Part shown: piece by piece, positions 54,144-63,900 of the stretch
How the letters are laid out: each line of letters opens with the position of its first letter
How positions within the stretch are numbered: position 1 is the stretch's first letter
DNA from: UBA830 sp002295635
Lineage (GTDB): Bacteria > Pseudomonadota > Alphaproteobacteria > MPNO01 > UBA830
Length of the DNA stretch: 64,000 nucleotides
Reading direction: 5' to 3'
Assembly (NCBI GenBank): GCA_002295635.1
Contig: DBHK01000020.1
Coordinates: forward strand, 1-64,000
Made by a program: the position numbers and the translations under genes
The notes under the pieces: generated by a model
What the model was told of the DNA's origin: nothing
The model's input: the letters and a program-made list of their open reading frames with translations, nothing else
The model's database searches: none

Positions 54144-55439
54144 ATGAGCACCGAAAACGATTACAAAGTTGCTGACTTGTCGCTCGCCGAATGGGGTCGC
54201 AAAGAGATCGCGATCGCCGAAACCGAAATGCCCGGCCTAATGGCACTTCGAGAAGAATATGGTGATAAAAAGCCTCTTCAAGGAGCTCGGATCGTCGGCT
54301 GTCTGCATATGACAATTCAGACCGCGGTATTGATCGAGACTTTGATAGCGCTTGGTGCGACAGTCCGTTGGTCATCGTGTAATATTTTTTCTACGCAAGA
54401 CCAAGCTGCGGCGGCTGTGGCAGCCGCCGGTGTACCAGTTTTTGCTTGGAAGGGGGAAACCGATGAAGAATTTTGGTGGTGTATTGAGCAGACCATCACC
54501 GGACCTAACGGGTGGACGCCAAATCTGATCCTCGATGATGGAGGCGATCTTACTCTGATGATGCATCAGAAATACCCTGAAATGTTACAAGATGTAAAAG
54601 GCCTATCAGAGGAGACCACGACTGGAGTTCATCGTCTCTATGAGATGGTGAAGAAGGGTGAACTTTTGGTTCCAGCGATCAACGTCAATGACTCGGTTAC
54701 AAAATCCAAATTTGACAACCTTTATGGTTGCCGCGAGAGCTTGGTTGATGGCATCAAACGTGCCACCGACGTTATGGTCGCAGGAAAAATCGGGGTTGTG
54801 GCCGGGTACGGAGACGTTGGTAAGGGTTCGGCGGCATCGCTCAGGAATCAGGGTGCTCGAGTTCTTGTGACGGAAATTGATCCGATATGTGCCCTTCAGG
54901 CGTCGATGGAAGGTTACGAAGTGGTTACAATGGAAGAAGCCGCGTCTATCGGCGACATTTTTGTGACTACGACCGGAAATATCGATGTGATCACGCTTGA
55001 CCACATGCGTGAGATGAAAGATCGCACAATTGTGTGCAACATAGGCCATTTTGATAGCGAAATTCAGATCGAGGCACTCAGAAACTATAAGTGGGATAAT
55101 GTGAAACCTCAGGTAGACGAGGTCGAATTCCCTGACGGCAAGAAACTGATCATTCTAGCGGAAGGCCGGCTCGTGAATCTTGGTTGTGCGACCGGGCACC
55201 CGAGTTTCGTGATGAGTGCGTCTTTTACGAACCAAGTGATTGCTCAGCTGGAACTCTGGGATAACAGCGCCAAGTACGAGAAAGAGGTATATGTGCTGCC
55301 TAAGCACTTGGACGAAAAGGTGGCGGCACTGCATTTGGAAAAACTAGGTGTAAATCTTACCCAGATGACCAAGGAGCAATCAGAATATCTAGGACTCGAT
55401 GTGGAGGGTCCTTATAAGCCAGATCATTACCGATACTAA
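54144..55439 (+). CDS. ahcY: Adenosylhomocysteinase
   Basis: A 431-residue NAD-dependent enzyme that cleaves S-adenosylhomocysteine to adenosine and homocysteine, recycling the methyl cycle. N-terminal substrate sites are GCLHMTIQTAVLIETL and SSCNIFSTQDQAAAA. The NAD domain has GKIGVVAGYGDVGKGSAAS and NIGHFDSEIQIEAL. The C terminus ends LGLDVEGPYKPDHYRY, as in the family. At 431 residues it lacks the roughly 40-residue insertion present in many bacterial AhcY proteins of about 465-475 residues. It stands alone, with gaps of several hundred bases on both sides. Confidence 0.97.
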   Translation: MSTENDYKVADLSLAEWGRKEIAIAETEMPGLMALREEYGDKKPLQGARIVGCLHMTIQTAVLIETLIALGATVRWSSCNIFSTQDQAAAAVAAAGVPVFAWKGETDEEFWWCIEQTITGPNGWTPNLILDDGGDLTLMMHQKYPEMLQDVKGLSEETTTGVHRLYEMVKKGELLVPAINVNDSVTKSKFDNLYGCRESLVDGIKRATDVMVAGKIGVVAGYGDVGKGSAASLRNQGARVLVTEIDPICALQASMEGYEVVTMEEAASIGDIFVTTTGNIDVITLDHMREMKDRTIVCNIGHFDSEIQIEALRNYKWDNVKPQVDEVEFPDGKKLIILAEGRLVNLGCATGHPSFVMSASFTNQVIAQLELWDNSAKYEKEVYVLPKHLDEKVAALHLEKLGVNLTQMTKEQSEYLGLDVEGPYKPDHYRY

Positions 55440-55718
55440 CCGACCGCTAATCAATTACTCCCAACTGGGTGATGTCGTTGATAATCTTGGCCCTCTAGCG
55501 TGTAGTGGGTTCATGATTAACACTCCATTAAAGCAGATCTTCGGAACAGAAGCCTCTGAGCGCTGAACAAATTACTCTGTCCGGGATATCGTCTGTCTTT
55601 TTTGGCCTATTGGGGTTGAGGTGAGAGCCTCGCTTGGCCGCGGATGGGCCTTATTGATATATCATTCGGCCACTTTCCAACCGTTGCGTGGAATCGGCGC
55701 TGGGGATAAACCAACAAA

Positions 55719-56183
55719 ATGGTTGGTGTCGGAAAATATACAAGAATGCGTAGTGTTACCCTGCCAGACCAGCGGGCAACTGAAGCGCTAGCTGCTGAAT
55801 TTGCGTCTGCTCTGCGCCGCGGGACTGTAATAGCGTTAACCGGCGACCTAGGTATGGGAAAAACGGTTTTTGCACGTGCGCTGATCCAGGCGCGGAGTAA
55901 AGCCGCTGGGATTGAGGTAGGTGCGGTGCCTAGCCCCACCTTCACGCTGTTACAGCAATACGATTTACCGGATTTCTCGATCTATCATTTCGATCTCTAC
56001 CGGCTTTCCGAGCCAGAGGAGGTGTGGGAAATTGGACTAGAGGAGGCTTTTGCGGAGGGCGTGGCGCTTATTGAATGGGCAGATCGAATAGAAGCATATC
56101 TTCCTGCTGGTGCCATTGTGGTCCACCTTACTTCCGGATTGTCAGAAGAGGCCCGCATCGCGGAGATATCGGAATCCAAATGA
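55719..56183 (+). CDS. tsaE: tRNA N6-threonylcarbamoyladenosine synthesis ATPase TsaE
   Basis: A P-loop ATPase of 145-154 residues required with TsaB and TsaD for the t6A37 modification of ANN-decoding tRNAs. Walker A reads LTGDLGMGKTVFARAL, then SPTFTLLQQYDLP (the SPTF motif), HFDLYRLSEPEEVWEIGLEE and LIEWADRIEAYLP. Start is ATG 55719 or ATG 55746 (MRSVTLPD); the latter matches family length better. The stop overlaps the next gene's start (ATGA). It heads the tsaE-amgK-murU-addB-addA operon, a usual alphaproteobacterial order. Confidence 0.93.
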   Translation: MVGVGKYTRMRSVTLPDQRATEALAAEFASALRRGTVIALTGDLGMGKTVFARALIQARSKAAGIEVGAVPSPTFTLLQQYDLPDFSIYHFDLYRLSEPEEVWEIGLEEAFAEGVALIEWADRIEAYLPAGAIVVHLTSGLSEEARIAEISESK

Positions 56184-57196
56184 TGGTTGGCCGTTCCGAG
56201 ATGATTGATTTGTTTCTAGCCTCCGCCGGCTGGCCCGGGGCTGATAGGGTTATTCTTGCCCAAGATGCTTCCTTCCGGCGCTACGAACGCGTGAGTAGGG
56301 CGGAAGAGCATGCGGTTTTGATGGATGCACCACCGAAGTTCGAGGATGTTCGCCCATTCATGCTGATTTCGCGGACGCTGCGCAACCTCGGCTATAGCGT
56401 GCCTGCTATCCTCGCCGAGGATGTTGGGCAAGGCTTTCTGCTTCTCGAAGACCTGGGAGATGATACCTATTCTCGCCTTCTCGATGCGGGTACTGACCCA
56501 GAGCCCCTTTACGAGCTGGCGGTGGATGTTTTGATAGATATGCATAGCCGTCCGGTTGCCGATCTCTTACCCTCTACCGTTAAGACTTATAATGACGCTC
56601 TTATGAAGGCTGAGGCTGGGTTGATGGTGGATTGGTACCTCCCGGCAGTGTTGAGGCAGGAACTTGAAGAAAAGGCGATCGCTTCTTATTACGATATCTG
56701 GAGTAGATTGCTGCCAAAAGCCAAGATATTACCTGATACGCTTGTGCTCCGAGATTTTCATGTAGACAATCTAATCCGAGTCAGTGCCCGTGAAGGAATC
56801 GGAGCTTGTGGATTGCTCGATTTCCAAGATGCGGTGAAAGGCCCTGTCTCCTATGATTTTGTCTCGCTTATTGAAGATGCTCGCCGTGATGTGGCGGACA
56901 AACTCGCCAGTGCAATGCGAGTACGATACTTAGCCGCTTTTCCGGAAATCGATGCAGCTGCGTTCGATCGTTCCTGCGCTATCCTCGGCGCGCAGAGGCA
57001 TTGCAAGGTGCTCGGTGTTTTCACGCGATTGCGCGACCGCGACGGCAAGGACGTATATCTGAGGCACGTGCCACGTCTGTGGCGTCTGCTTGAACGGGCG
57101 GTGACGCATCAGTCGCTGGGTGAGCTGAAACGCTGGCTCGACGAGTATGTGCCTGTCGATCGACGAATCGTTCCGCCCGAGAGGCGGGCGGCATGA
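56180..57196 (+). CDS. amgK: Aminoglycoside phosphotransferase-fold sugar kinase, AmgK-like
   Basis: A protein of about 338 residues with the APH kinase fold. The catalytic loop is LVLRDFHVDNLI (HxDxxxxN-type with the order D-F-H-V-D-N), followed by the metal Asp in GLLDFQDAVKGPVSYDFVSL. LLLEDLGDDTYSRLL is the hinge block. Next to a MurU-like nucleotidyltransferase, it should be the anomeric MurNAc/GlcNAc kinase of peptidoglycan recycling that bypasses de novo UDP-MurNAc synthesis. The start at 56180 (ATGATGG) overlaps tsaE by 4 bases, and its stop overlaps murU by 4 bases. Confidence 0.87.
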   Translation: MMVGRSEMIDLFLASAGWPGADRVILAQDASFRRYERVSRAEEHAVLMDAPPKFEDVRPFMLISRTLRNLGYSVPAILAEDVGQGFLLLEDLGDDTYSRLLDAGTDPEPLYELAVDVLIDMHSRPVADLLPSTVKTYNDALMKAEAGLMVDWYLPAVLRQELEEKAIASYYDIWSRLLPKAKILPDTLVLRDFHVDNLIRVSAREGIGACGLLDFQDAVKGPVSYDFVSLIEDARRDVADKLASAMRVRYLAAFPEIDAAAFDRSCAILGAQRHCKVLGVFTRLRDRDGKDVYLRHVPRLWRLLERAVTHQSLGELKRWLDEYVPVDRRIVPPERRAA

Positions 57197-57948
57197 CCTA
57201 TACGATGTCATACCGGGTGCCGACCCATGCGATGGTCCTCGCTGCAGGACTGGGCCTTCGTATGCGGCCGCTGACCCAAACCCTGCCCAAACCTCTACTG
57301 GAAGTCGGCGGCAGGACTATGCTCGATCAGGCGATCGATAAGTTGCAGGGTGCAGGGGTCGCGCAGGTCGTGGTCAACACGCACTGGCTGCCGGAAAAGA
57401 TCGAGGACCATTTGGCGAACCGTGCGGGCCCGAAGATAAATATCTCGCGCGAGGACGTGCTCATGGAAACCGGTGGCGGGATATTCAAAGCACTCCCCCT
57501 TTTGGGAGACGACGCATTTTATGCTGCCAACGCTGACATCGTCTGGCGCGATTCTTCCATCCCGGCGCTCGACCGGCTGGCTCGCGCTTGGGATGACGAC
57601 CGGATGGATGCCCTGTTAATGTTGACGGCGACCGTGCGGGCGACGGGATATGACGGTGACGGTGATTTCATGATGGACCCGATGGGCAAACTAACCCGGC
57701 GGCCGGAACGGCAGATAGCACCCTATGTCTTCACCGGCTTACAGATACTTCATCCGCGCCTGTTTAGGGATGCGACGTCCGGACCGTTTTCCATGAACTT
57801 GCTGTACGAACGTGCGTTGGAATCGGAACGCCTCTACGGTATGGCCCATGACGGTGACTGGTATCACGTTGGCACGCCGGATGCGATCAACGTTGCCGAT
57901 GCCGAAATTCTTGAGAAGGAAGGCGCCCGCGTGCGACTACTGTTCTAA
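57193..57948 (+). CDS. murU: Nucleotidyltransferase, MurU-like (MurNAc-1-P uridylyltransferase)
   Basis: A 251-residue sugar-phosphate nucleotidyltransferase. The signature HAMVLAAGLGLRMRPLTQTL, PKPLLEVGGRTML, VVNTHWLPEKIEDHL and ETGGGIFKALPLLGD are shared with MurU, and FYAANADIVW is the metal-binding region. Paired with AmgK it makes UDP-MurNAc from recycled MurNAc-1-phosphate. GC content is noticeably higher than in the genes before it, and this continues through addB and addA. Starts with ATGA overlap on amgK and ends overlapping the addB ATG by one base. Confidence 0.87.
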   Translation: MTYTMSYRVPTHAMVLAAGLGLRMRPLTQTLPKPLLEVGGRTMLDQAIDKLQGAGVAQVVVNTHWLPEKIEDHLANRAGPKINISREDVLMETGGGIFKALPLLGDDAFYAANADIVWRDSSIPALDRLARAWDDDRMDALLMLTATVRATGYDGDGDFMMDPMGKLTRRPERQIAPYVFTGLQILHPRLFRDATSGPFSMNLLYERALESERLYGMAHDGDWYHVGTPDAINVADAEILEKEGARVRLLF

Positions 57949-60911
57949 TGCAGCACCCGGTGCGGGCGACCGTCAGAAGAATTTATACGATTGCCCCGGG
58001 TACGGCGTTTCTCGATGCGCTGGTAAGTGGTATCCTAGACCGCTACGGAGCCGATCTTAAGACGCTGTCCGATGTCCATGTTTTGCTTCCCACCCGGCGG
58101 TCCTGCCGGGCCCTTAGCGAGGCATTTTTGCGTGGGACCGGCGGCGCACCGGTCCTGCTGCCGAAAATGACACCCATCGGTGATATCGACGAGGACGAGT
58201 TCAGCTTTCTTACCTTCGAAGAGCCCTTGTTCTCCCCAGACACAAACTTGCCGCCCGCGATACCGGCGCTGCGACGGCAGCTGCTACTATCGCGTCTGAT
58301 TATGGTCGGCAACGAAAATATGTCCGCTGCCCATGCAGCATTGCTGGCGAGGGAGCTAGCCCGACTGCTCGATGAGGCCCAGACCGAACGATTGGATTTT
58401 TCTAAACTTGGTCGGATCGTTCCCGAACGCTATGCTGGCCATTGGCAGGAGACCCTGGAATTCCTGAAAATCGTAACCGAGAATTGGCCGTCTATTCTGG
58501 CCGAACAGGGGTGCATCGACCCGGCGGACCGCCGCAACCGTCTAATCGAGACACAGATCGCGCTGTGGCAATCTAATCCGCCCGCCGGGCCCGTTATCGC
58601 GGCGGGGTCGACCGGTAGCATCCCCGCGACCGCTGATCTGATGTGCTGCGTTGCGTCCCTCCCGAACGGCGCCGTCGTGCTGCCCGGTCTTGACCAATCG
58701 CTCGACGAGAGCAGCCGCGATGCGCTGGGTCCGGGCCACGCGCAATTCGGGATGGTCAACCTGCTACGGCGAATGAACGTCGATATTATCGACGTTTTGC
58801 CGTGGACACGTGGCGATTCCGACGACACTGGCCGTGTTGATGTGTTGAATTTGGCCTTGCGGCCGCCAGTGACAACGGCGGCGGAGGACCCGCCTAGCGA
58901 TCTGGGTATGGCATTTTCGAGTGTCCGGGTCGTCACCGCCCCCGGCCCGCAGCAAGAAGCTCTGGCGATCGCCTTGATTATGCGGGAAGTTCTGGAAGTC
59001 GACGCGCGTACTGCTGCCCTGATCACACCTGACCGCCGTCTGGCGCGCCGGGTAGCAGCCGAACTACGGCGGTGGGGAATCGATATCGACGATTCCGGCG
59101 GTACGCCGATTGCCGACACCGTGCCCGGAGTATTTCTTCGCCTTACCGCTCACGCTGTGGGAGCGGATGCCGCACCGGTGCCGCTGCTGGCAACCTTAAA
59201 GCATCCGTTGGCGGCCGGCGGGATGGACCCGGCAAAGTTCCGCGACCGGGTGAGGGAGATAGAAATCGCGATTATGCGAGGCCCGCGCCCGGCGCCGGGG
59301 TTCCGTGGGCTGCATGAACAGCTTGCCCATATTGAACCGGAAACTTCACTGACCCTTTGGGTGGAGGGCCTCGCGGAAATGGCAAGTCCGCTAACGAAGC
59401 TCATGAATCGCCGCAGCGTGTACGCGATAGAACTGTTGGAAGCCCATGTCGCCTTTGCGGAGATCTTGGCGTCGTCGCACGACCAGACCGGCACCGAGCG
59501 GCTATGGGCTGGCCCGACGGGGGAAGGCGTCGCCGCCCTTTTCAACGATCTTCGTGCCTCGATGGAAGTCCTGCCGCCGATACCGGGGGGTGACTGGCCG
59601 GCCCTGCTGGATGTGATGATGGCGGGTGTGGTGGTGCGTCCGCAATACGGGCAGCACCCCCGGCTCAATATCTGGGGTCTGCTCGAGGCCCGCATGCAAC
59701 AGGCAGATGTGGTTATCCTCGGCGGTCTGAACGAAGGTGTGTGGCCACCCGAACCCGCCACCGATCCGTGGATGAGCCGTCCGATGCGCCAAGCGTTCGG
59801 TCTCGCTCCGCCAGAGCGGCGTATCGGGCTCACGGCGCACGATTTCGTTCAGGCTATATCGGCCCCAAATGCCGTGGTGACACGATCCACCCGGGTCGAC
59901 GGCTCACCCACGGTCCCCGCCCGCTGGCTAACACGTATCGAGACGTTTCTGTCTGCTAATGAACGTGGCCTTACCGTTTTGCGGGACTGGGCCCGGGACG
60001 AAGAAAAATGGCTTTCATGGCAGAATGAAATCGACACCCGCAGGGAAGGGATACCCCTTCAAGCGCCCGCTCCTGTACCGCCCCTAGATTCGCGGCCCGA
60101 CCGGCTGTCGGTCACGGAGGTCGAAACTCTCATACGCGACCCCTACGCAGTTTATGCCCGGCGTATCCTAGAACTGTCGCCGCTTAATCCGGTGGATTCT
60201 GATCCTAGTGCTGCCGACAGAGGGTCGATTATCCACAACGCGATCGACCGCTTCGTTCGCGATTCGAGTTACGCGGAGGGCGACGACGCGCTCGGCCGGT
60301 TGCTGGAAATTGGAGAGGAAGAGTTCGCACCATGGATGGATCGCCCAGGTATTCGCGCATTCTGGTGGCCACGATTCGAGCGCATCGCCGTATGGGTCGT
60401 GGCCCTCGAAACTGAACGCGCGCCCGAAACCACAAAGCGCTTCACCGAGGTCCACGGTATTCTGAATATCGACCGGGGCGGCCGGCCGTTCCAGCTGCGC
60501 GCCCGCGCAGATCGCATCGACGAATTGGCAGATGGCAGCTACGAAATCGTCGATTACAAGACCGGCGCCGTCCCCGCTAAGAAGGACGTGAACGCCGGCC
60601 TATCGCCTCAGCTGCCGCTGGAAGCGGCGATGATTGTTCACGGCGCGTTCGGTGATATTGCTCCTGGCAATGTGACCGCGCTGACTTACTGGAAGCTGTC
60701 CGGTGGTGATCCGGCCGGCGAGATCCGCGATGTGGGCGACGATCCCTCGACTCTTGCGGAGCAAGCCCTAGCGGGGCTGATTTCCTTGCTGGATTATTAT
60801 GGCGACCCAGAAACGCCGTACGCCGCGCGTCCGGATCCAGATATAGCACCTCGGCATTCGGATTTCGAACATCTGGAACGGTTGCAGGAATGGTCGTCGG
60901 CTCGTGACTGA
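57948..60911 (+). CDS. addB: Double-strand break repair protein AddB
   Basis: A 987-residue helicase-nuclease subunit, alphaproteobacterial type. The N-terminal region has a helicase-like fold with HVLLPTRRSCRALSEAFLR in place of a canonical Walker A. The middle contains QADVVILGGLNEGVWPPEPA (motif II-like region), and the C-terminal RecB-family nuclease has LSVTEVETLIRDPYAVYARR and RADRIDELADG then EIVDYKTGAVPAKKDV with the catalytic Asp and Lys. No iron-sulfur cysteine set was noticed around the nuclease. It works with AddA to process broken ends for RecA. High GC throughout. Confidence 0.95.
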   Translation: MQHPVRATVRRIYTIAPGTAFLDALVSGILDRYGADLKTLSDVHVLLPTRRSCRALSEAFLRGTGGAPVLLPKMTPIGDIDEDEFSFLTFEEPLFSPDTNLPPAIPALRRQLLLSRLIMVGNENMSAAHAALLARELARLLDEAQTERLDFSKLGRIVPERYAGHWQETLEFLKIVTENWPSILAEQGCIDPADRRNRLIETQIALWQSNPPAGPVIAAGSTGSIPATADLMCCVASLPNGAVVLPGLDQSLDESSRDALGPGHAQFGMVNLLRRMNVDIIDVLPWTRGDSDDTGRVDVLNLALRPPVTTAAEDPPSDLGMAFSSVRVVTAPGPQQEALAIALIMREVLEVDARTAALITPDRRLARRVAAELRRWGIDIDDSGGTPIADTVPGVFLRLTAHAVGADAAPVPLLATLKHPLAAGGMDPAKFRDRVREIEIAIMRGPRPAPGFRGLHEQLAHIEPETSLTLWVEGLAEMASPLTKLMNRRSVYAIELLEAHVAFAEILASSHDQTGTERLWAGPTGEGVAALFNDLRASMEVLPPIPGGDWPALLDVMMAGVVVRPQYGQHPRLNIWGLLEARMQQADVVILGGLNEGVWPPEPATDPWMSRPMRQAFGLAPPERRIGLTAHDFVQAISAPNAVVTRSTRVDGSPTVPARWLTRIETFLSANERGLTVLRDWARDEEKWLSWQNEIDTRREGIPLQAPAPVPPLDSRPDRLSVTEVETLIRDPYAVYARRILELSPLNPVDSDPSAADRGSIIHNAIDRFVRDSSYAEGDDALGRLLEIGEEEFAPWMDRPGIRAFWWPRFERIAVWVVALETERAPETTKRFTEVHGILNIDRGGRPFQLRARADRIDELADGSYEIVDYKTGAVPAKKDVNAGLSPQLPLEAAMIVHGAFGDIAPGNVTALTYWKLSGGDPAGEIRDVGDDPSTLAEQALAGLISLLDYYGDPETPYAARPDPDIAPRHSDFEHLERLQEWSSARD

Positions 60912-63900
60912 TGAGGCGGTCCAAAAAATTGGTGGTAAACCCGGCGGATTCGTAAATACCAGAGCCCAAGCGATCGCTTCGACGCCCAACGCATCGGTCT
61001 GGGTGTCTGCCTCGGCCGGGTCGGGGAAGACCAAAGTGTTGGCCGATCGGGTCTTGCGTCTGCTTTTGAACGGCAGCCCCGCCGGCAAGATCCTGTGTTT
61101 GACTTTTACCCGCGCCGCTGCGGCGGAGATGCAAAACCGCATTCGCCGTCTGCTGGGAAACTGGGCTGTTATGCCGGAGTCTGAACTAGATGCCGCCATT
61201 CTTGATTTGTCCGGTGAAACGTCGACGCCTGCGACACACGCGATCGCTCGACGTCTATTTGCCGAAGTACTCGACACACCAGGTGGTCTGAAGATCCAGA
61301 CTATCCATGCGTTTTGCGAGTCCCTGCTAGGACGGTTCCCGGTAGAAGCCGGGCTCGCGCCCTATTTCAAGGTGATGGACGAACGCACCGCGGAGGAGGC
61401 TTTGCTGGTGGCGCGCGACGAAATACTAAATACTGCGCGAAGCGGTGCCAACTATGCGCTGGCCAACGCTCTCGGCATCGTCACCGGCTGGGTGCACGAG
61501 GACGAATTCGCTGATCTGATGGCTACGATCGCATCCAGCCGCGGGCGACTGCATCGTCTGGTTCTCGCCAATAAAGGCATTGATGGCGCGATTCGGGCAA
61601 CCCGAGCAGTACTAAATGTTGCAGCCGAGGAAACGGTTGATGCTCTGCTAACATCCGCGGCCACCGATGCCGCCATCGACCAATTGGGATTACGCTCGGC
61701 CGCGGGGGTTCTGGCGGCCGGGGGCAAACAGGACAAGGAAAAGGCTGGTTGTATGATGCCTTGGCTGGCCGACGAAACCGAACGGCGTGTCGCGGGTTTT
61801 GACGCCTATGCGGCGGTTTATCTCACCGCCGGCGGAATGATCCGGACGAAGCTCGCCGGCAGGGGTGCCGTCGAAGTCATGCCCGATATCGTCGACGTCA
61901 TGCAGCGCGAGGCCAACCGAGTGTTCGCGGTTCAGAAAAAGCGTAAGGCGATCCAGACGGCGGAGGCGACGGAGGCAATCCTAGCGATTGCGACGGCGCT
62001 GATCGACCGTTACGAGAACCACAAGCATCGTAATGCGATGCTAGATTATGATGATCTGATCCTACGGGCGCGGGTACTGGTGGAGCGGGCGGCGCCATGG
62101 GTGCTGTTCAAGCTTGATGGCGGACTTGACCATGTGCTGATCGACGAAGCCCAAGACAGTAACGCCGATCAGTGGGCGGTGGTGCGCGCCATTGTCGACG
62201 AGTTCCACGCCGGTACCGGCGCGCGCGAGGTCGAACGCACCCTGTTTGTGGTTGGTGATGAGAAGCAGTCGATCTTTAGTTTCCAGGGTGCCGCGCCGGA
62301 CCAGTTCGCGGCGATGAGCGACTATTTCGAACAACGCGTAACCAACGCAGGGCAGAACTGGCACCGGGTACCGCTTGATGTTTCGTTCCGGTCGACCTCT
62401 GCCGTTCTTCAGGCTGTCGACGCAGTGTTTGCGGACGATGCCGCGCGCGAGGGGGTGTCGGCGACCGCTATAGGACACACGGCGCACCGGCGCGGTCAGG
62501 CCGGGCTGGTGGAACTATGGCCGCCCGTGGTGCCGGAGGCACGTAAAGAACAGTCTGCTTGGGAAATAGCTGATCTCTCTGAGAGTTCTATGACACCTCC
62601 GTTCAGGTTGGCACACTCCATTGCATGGCGGATATCTCGCTGGATAGAGGAAGGCGAAATCCTGCCTAGTGCTGGTCGCCCACTGCGGCCCGGAGATATT
62701 ATGGTACTGGTACGGCGACGTACCGACTTTGTGGATAATTTGATAGGTCAACTTAAAAGCCGGGGTGTCGATGTCGCAGGTCTGGACCGTATGGTGTTGA
62801 CCGATCAACTGGCGGTGCAGGATCTGGCGGCGCTTGGCGCGTTCGCCTTAATGCCGCATGACGATCTCAACCTTGCTGCTGTCCTGAAAGGGCCATTGAT
62901 AGGCTTCGATGAGGCGCAGCTTTTCGAGATCTGTCACCGCCGCGACGGTACAGTCTGGGCCTCATTGCGTCGCATGGCGCAAACCGATCCCGCCTGCGCG
63001 GCGGCATACCGTACTCTTGGCGACGTGCTCGCCCGGGCTGATCTTTCGCCGCCATATGAATTTTTCGCTCACATACTGGGTCCGATGACGGGCCGTGCGC
63101 ATCTGTTGGCCCGGCTGCGCGGGGAAGCTAACGATCCCATTGACGAGTTTCTCGCGCTAGCACTCGCCTTCGAACAAACGCACACACCTTCGCTGCAGGG
63201 CTTCCTGCGTTGGCTGGAAGAAGGCGACGCCCAGATCAAGCGCGACCTCGATCAAGGGCTGCGCGACGAGGTGCGGATCATGACCGTTCACGGCGCTAAG
63301 GGTCTGCAGGCGCCGGTTGTGATCCTTGCCGATACCATGCAAGTACCGCAGCCGGACGGCGGGCTGATGTGGACTCATGAAGACGGCTGTCTTGACCAGG
63401 ACACGGAGGTATTGCTCTGGCCGCCGCGATCACGGGTGCGGGAACGTACGGCGCAGCGCCTGGCGGCCGAACAACGCACCCGGCAGGACCAAGAATATCG
63501 GCGTCAGCTCTACGTCGCGATGACGCGCGCGGAAGACCGGTTGTATGTTGCCGGATACGGCGCCCGGCGCGCGGCCCCGGAAACCGCTTGGTGGAATGTC
63601 ATTTCGCGGGGTCTGGAGCCAGTTGCACAGTCATTTGAATTCAATTCCCATCCCGGAGGGCCGGACGGTGACCTCGATATTGCATGGCACGGTGACGGGT
63701 TGCGGCTGGAAATGCCCCAGACCACCAGGCCTGATCGCAAAGTGGAGGAAGATACCGCTGCGGTTGAAATTCCGGGATTGCCCGGCTGGATCGACGCGCC
63801 TGCACCCGAGGAACCGTTGCCGTCTCGTCCGCTCGTGCCGTCGCGCCCCTCACTTCCGGAGCCTGCGACCCTCTCTCCGTTGGGCGACGACCGGGGGTTT

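Noticed and set aside
58430..59833. Long minus-strand frames opposite addB
   Set aside because: High GC makes antisense frames stay open; products are Arg/Ser-rich with no family features.
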